NCBI RefSeq assembly: GCF_017921815.1
Contig: NZ_JAGEMM010000003.1
Span: forward strand, 372,001-436,000
Reading direction: 5' to 3'
Source: Microvirga antarctica
GTDB taxonomy: Bacteria; Pseudomonadota; Alphaproteobacteria; Rhizobiales; Beijerinckiaceae
DNA length: 64,000 bases
Part shown: positions 26,525 to 35,052 of the stretch, piece after piece
Numbering within the stretch: position 1 is the stretch's first letter
How the letters are laid out: each line of letters opens with the position of its first letter
Position numbers and translations under genes: made by a program
The notes under the pieces: model-generated
The model's input: the letters and a program-made list of their open reading frames with translations, nothing else
Databases searched by the model: none
What the model was told of the DNA's origin: nothing

Positions 26525-27414
26525 GCGGCGGGGCGGTCGGTGGGGTCCTGTGCCTCGGCCGGACCTATTGCGATCTGGTCTTCACCGGCCTTTCCGGCAT
26601 GCCAGTGCTTGGCCGGGAGCTTTTCGCGCGCGATGTGGCGGTCGTCCCGGGCGGGGGGGCCTTCATCACCGCCGCCCATCTTGCGCGTTTCGGCAGGTCC
26701 GCAGCCCTCGTGAGCCGTCTGGGCACAGACCCGCTATCGCTGGGGCTGGACGTGGGTCTCCTGGAGAGTGGCGTCGACCTGTCCTTCGTCGAACGGGCCG
26801 CCGATGCGGGGCCTCAACTAACGGTGGCGATGGTCCAGGCTCAAGACCGGGCCTTTCTGTCCCGGCGTGCGGGCCATGGACATCCTGCCACCCTTGAAGC
26901 AGCGCTGGACGCCCCGGGAATGCGCCACCTGCACATCGCCGAATACGCGACCCTCGCCGAAATTGTGCATCTGGTGGCGCGCGCCAAGCAAAAGGGCCTG
27001 ACCGTATCGCTGGACCCGAGCTGGGACGAGGATCTGATCTATCGCGCAGATTTCCTTCAGACTTGCCAGGGAATCGACGCCTTCTTGCCCAATGTCGAGG
27101 AGATGGCAGCCCTGGCGGGGACGACAAAGATCGAGCAGGGGCTCGATTGCCTGACGGCCCATTTTCCGCTCGTGGTCCTCAAGCGGGGAGCCGACGGCGC
27201 GATCCTCGCTCGCGGCGGAGATCGCTTCGTTCGCACGGCTCCGAAGGTTAATGTCATTGATACCACTGGGGCCGGGGATGCGTTCAATGCCGGGTTCCTG
27301 CATGTCTGGCTTGCGGGCGGCGACGGGGCAAGTTGCCTGGAGGCTGCGATTGCAGCGGGCAGCCTTTCGGTCCAGGCATCAGGCGGCGTGTCGGCATTGA
27401 ACAGCCTCGCGTAA
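26512..27414 (+). CDS. PfkB-family carbohydrate kinase
   Basis: 300 residues of the ribokinase/PfkB fold. An N-terminal GGGAFITAAHLARFGRSAAL motif (about 46-65) binds the sugar side, and DTTGAGDAFNAGF (about 248-260) carries the catalytic Asp and anion hole. Last gene of the importer operon. It probably phosphorylates the sugar released after uptake and processing. The substrate is unknown; FrlD-like, ribokinase-like or KdgK-like roles are all possible. Confidence 0.88.
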   Translation: MPDVSGGAVGGVLCLGRTYCDLVFTGLSGMPVLGRELFARDVAVVPGGGAFITAAHLARFGRSAALVSRLGTDPLSLGLDVGLLESGVDLSFVERAADAGPQLTVAMVQAQDRAFLSRRAGHGHPATLEAALDAPGMRHLHIAEYATLAEIVHLVARAKQKGLTVSLDPSWDEDLIYRADFLQTCQGIDAFLPNVEEMAALAGTTKIEQGLDCLTAHFPLVVLKRGADGAILARGGDRFVRTAPKVNVIDTTGAGDAFNAGFLHVWLAGGDGASCLEAAIAAGSLSVQASGGVSALNSLA

Positions 27415-27636
27415 GCCTGCCTTGTCGGCGCATGCTGCGGCCAAGCTTGGGCGTTGACCTCTCTTTAATCCAGATATGGTTAATGGGAGAAACTTCCGAA
27501 AAATCAGGACGCAAGAGATTTGCCCATCAGCACAAAGGGGTAGCGGTCGCCCGCAACAATGTATTAGTTGTTAACAAGTGTCTGGAATTTTTTTTGAAGT
27601 GGCGTATTTAGACTTGCTGATTAGAGAGAGACTAAA

Positions 27637-28401
27637 ATGATTACTACCAGACGTTATCTCATTGCTTCATCTCTTGCGCGCCTGATCCGCAAGGAGCGCG
27701 GTGGCAATCGGCTGACAGAGGGGCATTTCCCGAACCAGGCCGATCGGAGCTCGTTTGTCGTGATTGACGGCGACAAGGGCAGTCTCGTGCTGGTGACGAC
27801 GGGCAACGGATTTCCTGTCGAGGAAAGAACAGATGTTCCACGCACGCATGCGGAAGCGCTGCTCGATGTGACCCCCGGCAAGGTCGATTACGTTCGCTCC
27901 ACTCTCTCGATCGGCGCGCGCGAGGTTCGGATTGATCGCTTCGTGACCCCGGGTCCGCTGGATCTCATCTCGGTCGATTTCGAGAAGGAAGACGATTCCC
28001 GCGATTTTCGACCGCTGCCCTGGTTTGGACCTGAAGTGACGGGCGAGGCCGGTTACCAGAACCGGGCGATCGCTCTCGAGGGACTTCCCCCTTCACTTGA
28101 TGTTCCCTTGTCGAATGCGGCACTCAACACACTTCTGGACACCCTCGAAGGTCGCCTCGGCGCCAACCGGACCTATGCGCCGCAGAAGGGAGCCCGCGAC
28201 GCCGGCGAACCCGAACCCCGCCGAGCTCAGGCGCAACCCGCTGAGCGTCCTGCGCAGCGCCAGCCCGCCCCGCCTGAGAAAGCCGAAGCCTCGCCGGCCG
28301 AGAACGACGCGGCGGATGACGATCAGGACGGTCTGAACCTCAACATCGAGGACAATGTCATCCGCGAACTGGCACGCTCGCTTCGTCCGCAACGGCGATG
28401 A
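27637..28401 (+). CDS. Conserved protein with a CYTH-like N-terminal domain and charged tail
   Basis: 254 residues preceded by a short purine-rich ribosome binding site (GAGAGA) and a 222-base AT-richer leader. The first 120 residues alternate charged beta strands (YLIASSLARLIRKERGG, EERTDVPRTHAEALL, EVRIDRF, ISVDFE) in a pattern resembling the CYTH/triphosphate tunnel fold. This is a by-eye impression, not a firm match. Residues 185-230 are Pro/Ala/Glu-rich and probably disordered, followed by a conserved-looking acidic and basic C-terminus. No signal peptide or membrane segment. Function unknown. Confidence 0.6.
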   Translation: MITTRRYLIASSLARLIRKERGGNRLTEGHFPNQADRSSFVVIDGDKGSLVLVTTGNGFPVEERTDVPRTHAEALLDVTPGKVDYVRSTLSIGAREVRIDRFVTPGPLDLISVDFEKEDDSRDFRPLPWFGPEVTGEAGYQNRAIALEGLPPSLDVPLSNAALNTLLDTLEGRLGANRTYAPQKGARDAGEPEPRRAQAQPAERPAQRQPAPPEKAEASPAENDAADDDQDGLNLNIEDNVIRELARSLRPQRR

Positions 28402-28583
28402 TCGCGTAGCCCGCCTGTGGCAAAGGCGTTGCCCAGGCGTGGCCGTTATGCAACGCGGCCGTCTTGTCTTTAGGTCCCGTAAAGGATCCTGACAGAACCT
28501 TGCGGCATTTGTAACTCTATCGGCCTTGACCACATTTGCGAATGTCGTCAGGACTTCATTCAGAAGCCGAACCGGGATCTGTC

Positions 28584-29405
28584 ATGCGTTCTTTGAAGTC
28601 TTTCGCTCTCGCTGCCACCGCTGCGATGGCGGTGTCTGCCTCGCCGGCCTTGGCGGCTGATCCCGTCTTTACCGCGCTTCCGACCAACCCGAACGGTTGG
28701 ATTGTGACCGTGAAGGGCAATGCCCAGATCGGCACATCCTATCCTGGGTCGGACAAGATGGATTTCGTGGCCTTCCCTTCGTTCAGCTTCCGCCGCGCCG
28801 GCACGCCAGTCCGATATTCCGCTCCGGATGACGGGGTGAGCTTTGCGTTCGTCGAGCAGTCGGGGCTGACACTCGGCGTCGTCGGACGCTATGAGGGCGG
28901 CCGCTATTTGAGCAGCGATCGGCGGCTGTTTGGGTTGAACAAGATCGACTGGGCCGTGGAGCCCGGCCTCTTCGTTGAATACTGGCCCGTCGAGTTTCTC
29001 CGTGCTCGCGCCGAAATCCGCTACGGCATCAATGGCTATGAAGGCTTCGTCGGCGATATCGGGCTCGATGTGGTCCAGCGCTATGGCGCCTTCATCGTCT
29101 CGGTCGGACCGCGCGTTGCACTTGGCGGCAACTCCTTCACCAGAACCTATTTCGGCGTGACACCCTATGAGGCGTTCCTCAACGGCCAGGTCACCGCCTA
29201 TCGGCCGTCAGGCGGAATCACGTCGGTCGGTGCCACGACCGGCCTGACCTACGACTGGTCGAGCCAGTGGTCCACCACCGCCTTCGTGACCTACAAGCGC
29301 CTTGTGGGCGATGCGGGCGACAGCCCGATCGTCAAGCGGTTCGGCTCCGAGAACCAGTTCGGGCTCGGCATGACCGTCTCCTATTCGTTCGATTCAGGAC
29401 TGTAA
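28584..29405 (+). CDS. MipA/OmpV-family outer membrane protein
   Basis: 273 residues from the ATG at 28584. A signal peptide (MRSLKSFALAATAAMAV to ASPALA) is followed by beta-rich sequence ending in aromatic-terminated strands (MTVSYSFDSGL), as expected for an outer-membrane barrel. Segments such as GLTLGVVGRYEGGRY and FVEYWPVEFLRARAEIRYG fit the MipA/OmpV family, which is linked to murein-enzyme scaffolding or osmotic adaptation. An earlier in-frame start at 28536 would bury the signal peptide and was rejected. A strong terminator follows. Confidence 0.85.
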   Translation: MRSLKSFALAATAAMAVSASPALAADPVFTALPTNPNGWIVTVKGNAQIGTSYPGSDKMDFVAFPSFSFRRAGTPVRYSAPDDGVSFAFVEQSGLTLGVVGRYEGGRYLSSDRRLFGLNKIDWAVEPGLFVEYWPVEFLRARAEIRYGINGYEGFVGDIGLDVVQRYGAFIVSVGPRVALGGNSFTRTYFGVTPYEAFLNGQVTAYRPSGGITSVGATTGLTYDWSSQWSTTAFVTYKRLVGDAGDSPIVKRFGSENQFGLGMTVSYSFDSGL

Positions 29406-29451
29406 AAGTCGCTAAGACCGTCGTCCTCGTTGAGGGCTGAACTCCTTCAAA

Positions 29452-29479
29452 GGGCGCTCCGGAAACGGGGCGCCCTTTT
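29452..29479 (+). terminator. Rho-independent terminator with GAAA tetraloop
   Basis: A 10-base-pair stem (29452-29461 with 29466-29475, one G-T pair) closes a GAAA loop and is followed by TTTTCTT. It ends the MipA/OmpV transcript. Confidence 0.9.
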
Positions 29480-29507
29480 CTTCACCGTGATTGGCGGCGA
29501 TCCGGTA

Positions 29508-30470
29508 TCAGCGCGTCGGCTTCTCGCTATCGCCGAACCGGTTGAACATCATGTCGGGGGCGCTTGTGTTGTGGCGCGACGGCACCAGGCGGCCCATCCA
29601 GACATCCGTCGCCTTGGCGTTGCGAAAGGTCATGATGGGGCTTTCCGTCCATGAGGGCGCACCCTCCTCGCGGGCCGCAATCCGTGCCACGTCGGCGTTG
29701 AACTCGGTCACATACATGGAGCGGAGGGCGGCAAACGGGCCTTTCTCGATCGGCCGGTCCAGAGTGACGTCGAGGGTCATGCGGTCGCGATCGAGATTCT
29801 TGATGGCGACGGTTGCCGCATTGCCGTCCGTGAAGGTCACCGTGAAGGTCATCGTCTTGGGATCGAACCGCACGTGTTTGAGGTTCACGATGGGCCGCTC
29901 GTTGACTTCGATCGGGCCCAGCAGAAATGACGAGCCGTAGGCGCTCCATCCCAGATGTGCCGGAGGCAGGGGGCGGATGCGCCAATATCCGTCGGCCGGA
30001 TAGAGCACCAGCACCTCCTCGGCGCGCTCATCGCGCCGGACCCACAGCTGGATCAGATGCAGGTTCTTCTCGACCCTGTCGCCCACCTGAACCGTGACGT
30101 CGCTCTTGCGCCAGAAATTGGGAAACGTGAAGCCTGTGAGCCACACGTCAACGCTCTCGTAGAATGTGACCTTGTGCGAGGGCGGGGCGGCCGATGACGC
30201 TGCGGTGAGAGCACCGCAGGCGGTCCAGTCGGGCTCCCATTTGTCGTCGCGTAGCGTTCCCATATAGGTCGGGTGCGCGGCCTCGATCCGGAAGTTGCGC
30301 ACGCTGGGCGAGGCAAAGTTCATCGTCACATTGTCTTTTTCGGCGCAAAGGACCGGTTCGCTGGTGTTTGTGACGTCGACCGCCAGGGTATCGAGGGACG
30401 CTCCCTGGGCTGTTGCAACAAGGCAGAGAAATCCGAGTGACGCGAGCCAGGGACGAAGCATGGGAACCAT
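29508..30470 (-). CDS. Secreted protein of unknown function
   Basis: 320 residues, or 317 from the ATG at 30461. An N-terminal signal peptide (PWLASLGFLCLVATAQGAS) indicates export. I do not recognise the mature part. It contains two Cys (in EPVLCAEKDN and WTACGAL) that may pair, many beta-like segments, and WTESPIMTFRNAKATDVW near the C-terminus. It stands alone between the MipA terminator and the HAD gene on the opposite strand. Probably a periplasmic or surface protein. Confidence 0.7.
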   Translation of the reverse strand: MVPMLRPWLASLGFLCLVATAQGASLDTLAVDVTNTSEPVLCAEKDNVTMNFASPSVRNFRIEAAHPTYMGTLRDDKWEPDWTACGALTAASSAAPPSHKVTFYESVDVWLTGFTFPNFWRKSDVTVQVGDRVEKNLHLIQLWVRRDERAEEVLVLYPADGYWRIRPLPPAHLGWSAYGSSFLLGPIEVNERPIVNLKHVRFDPKTMTFTVTFTDGNAATVAIKNLDRDRMTLDVTLDRPIEKGPFAALRSMYVTEFNADVARIAAREEGAPSWTESPIMTFRNAKATDVWMGRLVPSRHNTSAPDMMFNRFGDSEKPTR

Positions 30471-30581
30471 CGGGATGTTGCCGCTTGGCGGGGCGGATGC
30501 CGCGCTCTATGGAGAGATATCCTGCCCTCCCACATCCGTCGAGCCCGCTCTCTCTCGCCCTTCTGGACATCCGTTGATTTC

Positions 30582-31442
30582 ATGATGATACCCCCCGTGT
30601 TCGACAGTGCCGCGGCAATCCTGTCCCGCTACGACGTCATTTTCTGCGATGTCTGGGGCGTCCTCCATGATGGGGTGGTGGCTCACCCGAAGGCTGCCGA
30701 CGCATTGTCGGCCTTTCGCCGCAACGGCGGCCGCGTGGTGCTGATCTCCAATGCTCCTTCGCGCGGCGCCGAGGTCGAGGCGTTGCTGGACGCCAAGCGG
30801 ATTTCGCGCTCAGCCTGGGACGCCATTGTGACCTCAGGCGATTTGACCCGCTTTCGCATCGAGGAGACAGGAATTCGCCGGGTTTTCCACATCGGCACCC
30901 CCCGGGCGGAGCACGTCTTCGAAGGGTTGGACGTCGAACTGGTCGACCTCGAAACTGCGGATGCGGTGGTGGCGACCGAGCTCATGGACTACTACTCGGA
31001 AGCGCCTGAGGATTATCGGCCTTTACTGGAGGCCGCGGCCGCTCGCCGGCTGCCGTTCATCTGCGGGAACCCCGATCTGGTCGTTCACGTGGGCGAGGAC
31101 CTGCTGCCCTGCGCGGGTGCATTGGCGGTAATCTTCGAGGAGTTGGGCGGCGAGGTCTATTGGGCCGGAAAGCCCTATGCGCCGGTCTATGAGCGCGCCC
31201 GACAACTGGCAGGCGGACTGGGCGGCGACAACCCGGCCCTCTCTCGCATTCTGGCTATTGGCGACGCGTTGCGGACCGACATTGCCGGTGCAATGGCATT
31301 TGGCATCGACGCGCTTCTGATCGCCGGGGGCATCCATCGCGACGAGATCCTGCGAGACGACGCCATCGACGAGGGCCTCCTGGCGGAATTCGCCGGACCC
31401 CACGCGCCGGGCCTCATCGGCGTCATGAAGGCGCTGGCGTAA
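30582..31442 (+). CDS. HAD-IIA family hydrolase (TIGR01459-like)
   Basis: 286 residues. The nucleophile motif is FCDVWGVLHDG (about 20-30), where the first Asp is the attacking residue and the DVWGVLHDG form is typical of the HAD-IIA subgroup related to NagD and p-nitrophenyl phosphatases. Motif II reads VLISNAPSRG (near 52), and ILAIGDALRTDIAGA (near 223) carries the Mg2+-binding Asp. Substrate unknown; a sugar- or nucleotide-phosphatase is likely. Its 3' end overlaps the convergent membrane protein gene by 20 bases. Confidence 0.85.
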   Translation: MMIPPVFDSAAAILSRYDVIFCDVWGVLHDGVVAHPKAADALSAFRRNGGRVVLISNAPSRGAEVEALLDAKRISRSAWDAIVTSGDLTRFRIEETGIRRVFHIGTPRAEHVFEGLDVELVDLETADAVVATELMDYYSEAPEDYRPLLEAAAARRLPFICGNPDLVVHVGEDLLPCAGALAVIFEELGGEVYWAGKPYAPVYERARQLAGGLGGDNPALSRILAIGDALRTDIAGAMAFGIDALLIAGGIHRDEILRDDAIDEGLLAEFAGPHAPGLIGVMKALA

Positions 31443-33681
31443 TCACGGGCTTGAGTCGCTGACGGATCTGCGCGATCGCGCCTGCGACGGGCCTGAACGT
31501 CAGCGTGACGCGATGGCGTCCGGCCGGCACCTGGACAGCCCGGAAAATCACATTGGCTCTCAGCAACGGGGTGGACTGACCGTCGAGGGACGCAAACCAC
31601 CATGGATGCCAGACGTCATTGAGCAGGACGAAGCCGCCGCTCGGCGAATTGACATCGACCACGACCTCGCTGTTACCGTAGGCGGCAATCCTGACCTCCC
31701 CGCCCGCCGCGCCAACCGGGACCCTGGCCGGCGGATCGGTCTCGAGCAGGACGACGTCATTCTCCGTGGCCGGCCAGATACCGCTTTCGATCATCCGGGC
31801 GAAGTCGGCTCGCTGCCATTGGGTTGCGAACATGACCCGGGGAAGGGCTCCTGGATTCTCGTAGATCAAGGCCGCATCCGTCTGGCCGATCAAGGGGAGG
31901 GCGCCGGGCGCAAGGTGACGATCGACCTCCGCGATGGGAACACGCGAAGCGATGTAGCGCAGGCCGAGGAGATCGGAAAGCCGCGACGTATAGGAGGGAA
32001 ACAGGGGCGAGAACTGCCTCTGGCTCGGCAAGGCGACGTGGTCGCCCGCGCCGGTCGCCTCGCTGTACCAGCGCAGCCGCACGGGATTGTAGCCTAACGT
32101 TTGTTCGAGACGGTGCGTCATGCTGGCATTGGGCCAGTGAAAGTCGATCCCCACGAGTTCAATCCGATCTCGGCGGTCGCTTGATGCATCCCTTGCCACG
32201 CGCTCCTTGAGAAATGCGATGGTCGGATCCTGGCCGTCGGATTTCAGCACGTTGTAGAGCGCTGGCGGCAGCGCGGTCGATTCGCTGGGTCCATTGTTCC
32301 ATCCGAGATCGAGCACCATGAAACCCACGATGAGGCAGGCAGCCGCAAAGGCGCTCCCGCGTGCGAGCGGGCGCGCGGCAAACAGAACCAGAACCGCGCC
32401 GGTCGCGAAGACGCCGGCTTGTGCCAGAGGCCAGAGCGCATAATCGAGCCGGTCCTTGGAGTTCGCCACGGCTGCAGCGACGAGGAACAGAAATGCAAAG
32501 CCGAATAGCGCGCGCGCAAAGGGTCCAAGAAGTGGCTGATCGCCCTGATCCGTCAGCCAGCGATGGAGCAGGTAGGCTGCGCACAGTCCGGCCAGCGGCG
32601 TGAGGAGGAACGTCGCATCGGCCGGACGCCTGAACAACGAGAACCCCGGAATGAGGTCGAAGGCGATGCCGAGAAGGGGGGTGTAGCGGCCGAGCGTATA
32701 GACCACGACGGCCAGAGTGGCGATCGCAATCCCTCTGATGTCGGCCCGGGAGAAGAGACCACGTCCCCAGGCAAGCGCGAACAAGGCAGCCATTGGCAGG
32801 GCGCCGAGATAGACCTGCCCCATATTGCGGGCGAGGTAGAGGTCCACCGGTCCCCAGGCAGGGCTTGGGGGCCCCCAATGGTCAGACAGCGGCCCGGCCG
32901 CGCCGAAGAGTTGCGGCACCACGCTGGTCAAAAGCAGGGCCGGATGAAGCGATCCGCGTCCGGCGCCATCCTGATCGATGACGAAGCGATTGGAATCGCC
33001 GTTCAGGAGGATCGTGAGGATCAAGGGCCCCGCGGCAACCAGAAGACCCGCCACGACGCCTGCGGACAGCGGGAGAACAGCGCGTCTGAGCGCGTTCAGG
33101 CGTGCAGGGGCGAGCGCGATCCGGAACAGCACGATGGCGACGAGAAACCAGACCCCCAGATAGGCTACCTGATCGCGCCCGAGCACCATAAAGCCAGCGA
33201 CGAGGCCGGCGAAAAATCCGTACGTGACGGACGAGCGGTCCAGCGCACGGCTCAGCAGGAGCCAGGCGATCGGCCAGTAGGAGAGGCTGAGAATTTGCCC
33301 GATATGCTGGATCCTCCACGATGAGGAGCCGCCGTAGCAGAAAACGAGCGCGGCCAGGAGAGCGGCCGCCGGGTGCCACTTTCGGTCCCGGGCGAGCAGA
33401 AGGATTGCGGTCGCGCCGAGCAGCAGCATGCCAAGGATGGTGGCGTCTGCGGCACGAAAGCTCGGATCCGGTCCGATGGCCGCCAGGGCAAGAAACGGTG
33501 GCGAAAAAATGAGGGATTGCGGATCGGCGATTTGCGGGTGGCCGGCGAAAATGAACGGATTCCAGAACGGCCACTCGCCCCGGGCGATGGATTGGGCGAG
33601 AAACTGTAGCTGCGGATAGAAATGGGCCTTCGCGTCCCAAGGGATGGTGACCGCGCCCGACAGCCAAGGCCAGCCGAGCAC
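31423..33681 (-). CDS. YfhO-like multispanning membrane protein
   Basis: 752 residues from a GTG, with about a dozen hydrophobic segments up to residue 480 followed by a soluble C-terminal region. The front part (PWDAKAHFYPQLQFLAQSI, PFWNPFIFAGHPQIADPQSL) is characteristic of YfhO/GT-C-like proteins that may use lipid-linked sugars. Translation of the same frame upstream of the GTG continues as plausible membrane sequence to the ribA end, but there is no ATG, GTG or TTG before an in-frame stop. The true N-terminus may therefore use a rare start codon. It lies directly downstream of ribA on the same strand. Confidence 0.72.
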   Translation of the reverse strand: MLGWPWLSGAVTIPWDAKAHFYPQLQFLAQSIARGEWPFWNPFIFAGHPQIADPQSLIFSPPFLALAAIGPDPSFRAADATILGMLLLGATAILLLARDRKWHPAAALLAALVFCYGGSSSWRIQHIGQILSLSYWPIAWLLLSRALDRSSVTYGFFAGLVAGFMVLGRDQVAYLGVWFLVAIVLFRIALAPARLNALRRAVLPLSAGVVAGLLVAAGPLILTILLNGDSNRFVIDQDGAGRGSLHPALLLTSVVPQLFGAAGPLSDHWGPPSPAWGPVDLYLARNMGQVYLGALPMAALFALAWGRGLFSRADIRGIAIATLAVVVYTLGRYTPLLGIAFDLIPGFSLFRRPADATFLLTPLAGLCAAYLLHRWLTDQGDQPLLGPFARALFGFAFLFLVAAAVANSKDRLDYALWPLAQAGVFATGAVLVLFAARPLARGSAFAAACLIVGFMVLDLGWNNGPSESTALPPALYNVLKSDGQDPTIAFLKERVARDASSDRRDRIELVGIDFHWPNASMTHRLEQTLGYNPVRLRWYSEATGAGDHVALPSQRQFSPLFPSYTSRLSDLLGLRYIASRVPIAEVDRHLAPGALPLIGQTDAALIYENPGALPRVMFATQWQRADFARMIESGIWPATENDVVLLETDPPARVPVGAAGGEVRIAAYGNSEVVVDVNSPSGGFVLLNDVWHPWWFASLDGQSTPLLRANVIFRAVQVPAGRHRVTLTFRPVAGAIAQIRQRLKPVITPAPS

Positions 33682-33785
33682 AAGCCATGAGGTCAGGAGG
33701 ATCAGACCATACGGCAGGACCGGCCAGCGCCCCGGATCAAGGGGCGAGGCCTGACGAATGTCTCTCCCGAACCGGCGAATGGCCG

Positions 33786-34907
33786 TCAGTCGTTCGGCGC
33801 GGCGAAAGCCGCAAGGACATCAAAATCGATCTTGTGGCCCGCCCGGTCCCGTTTCGACGCGAGATAGCGGACGTTTTCGGCGGTCGCGCGTCCCAGAACA
33901 CGCTGCTCCTGCACCTCGAGCCCGGCATCCCGCAGGGCCGCGATCTTCACAGGATTGTTCGTGATCAACCGTACCGACGAGACTCCCAACTGCTTGAGCA
34001 TGGCGGCTGCAAATTCGAAGCGACGCTGGTCTAGGTCGAACCCCAGAACCTCGTCGGCATCGTAGGTGTCATAACCTTGCGATTGCAGCTTGTAGGCCTT
34101 CATCTTGTTGGCGATCCCGTTGCCCCGGCCTTCCTGATCGAGATAAAGCAGGATACCGCCCTCGCCCTGCGCCATGCGGGCCACCGTGTCGCGCAACTGA
34201 TCGCCACAATCGCATTTCAGGCTGCCGAACAGGTCGCCGGTCAGGCAGGCCGAATGGAGGCGCACATCCACGATTCCGGCAAGATCCGGATGCCCGATGA
34301 CAATCGCAACCTGATCGCGCAGGCCCTCGCCGCCGCGGAAAATCACAAATTCCGTGTCCAGCGCGCCATCGAGCGGGACGGGAGCGCGACTGACGATCCG
34401 CAGATCGTCGATTTTGCGGCGCTTGAACGATACAATGTCGTCCGCATCCACCACCACCGCTCCAAGGTCGAAGGCGACGGATGGATCAATCGACACCGCG
34501 ATGACGGCCGGAAAAACCAACGCCAGATGCGCGAGTTCCAGCGCCGCTTCGTCGAGTGGCGTGGGGGGGCCGACAGGCGCATCGATCCGCGCGTCGAGCT
34601 TGAGGGCGAGCGTCTCCACGCGCTCGAGATCGATGGAGGGCAGGGCAATGATGCCTGATCCGGTTCGTTCGAGGCCGAGACGTCGCAGGCGGGCCGGCGG
34701 GAGGATCAGGCGTGCTGCCCCGTCGGAGAGACGGTCGAGGCGGGATGCCAGATCGGCTTCGACGCCTTCGACGCCGACAGCCACAAGGGCTTCGCCCGCT
34801 CCCATCAGGACGACCGGGCGCGCCGATCGAAATTCCGAGATGGCGCGCTCTGCTGCCGCGAAAGCATGATCTTCGATCAAACGTAGGCCCGTGGGGACGG
34901 TACTCAT
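33786..34907 (-). CDS. ribA: GTP cyclohydrolase II with N-terminal extension
   Basis: 373 residues from the ATG at 34907. The C-terminal 200 are a GTP cyclohydrolase II domain with the zinc cysteines at 221, 232 and 234 (SACLTGDLFGSLKCDC), then LYLDQEGRGNGIANKMKAY, which holds the catalytic loop and Tyr, and DADEVLGFDLDQRRF. The enzyme opens GTP to 2,5-diamino-6-ribosylamino-pyrimidinone phosphate, the first step to riboflavin. The first 170 residues are not a recognisable catalytic DHBP synthase. Divergent from a RibD-type reductase, with which it forms either a riboflavin branch or the first step of the neighbouring pteridine-like cluster. Confidence 0.9.
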   Translation of the reverse strand: MSTVPTGLRLIEDHAFAAAERAISEFRSARPVVLMGAGEALVAVGVEGVEADLASRLDRLSDGAARLILPPARLRRLGLERTGSGIIALPSIDLERVETLALKLDARIDAPVGPPTPLDEAALELAHLALVFPAVIAVSIDPSVAFDLGAVVVDADDIVSFKRRKIDDLRIVSRAPVPLDGALDTEFVIFRGGEGLRDQVAIVIGHPDLAGIVDVRLHSACLTGDLFGSLKCDCGDQLRDTVARMAQGEGGILLYLDQEGRGNGIANKMKAYKLQSQGYDTYDADEVLGFDLDQRRFEFAAAMLKQLGVSSVRLITNNPVKIAALRDAGLEVQEQRVLGRATAENVRYLASKRDRAGHKIDFDVLAAFAAPND

Positions 34908-35001
34908 CGACGTTTCGTATCCTGGCTGACTGACTTTGTTCAAGCGTGATAGGAAGTAGGCGGACGGATCGATGTTTCCAGCCAGCAGCCCCATATAACA
35001 C

Positions 35002-35013
35002 GTTCAATTGAAC
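35002..35013. promoter_or_regulatory. Perfect 12-base palindrome between ribA and the RibD-type gene
   Basis: GTTCAATTGAAC is a perfect palindrome in the 145-base divergent gap. A further half-site GTTCAA occurs at 34938-34943. The position fits an operator for both directions. No FMN riboswitch elements are present here. Confidence 0.45.
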
Positions 35014-35052
35014 ACGGCACAGGCCCAACGCCATGAATACGCTCGGTCGTCG

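Noticed and set aside
34908-35052. FMN riboswitch before the riboflavin-type genes
   Set aside because: None of the conserved FMN-aptamer blocks is present on either strand.
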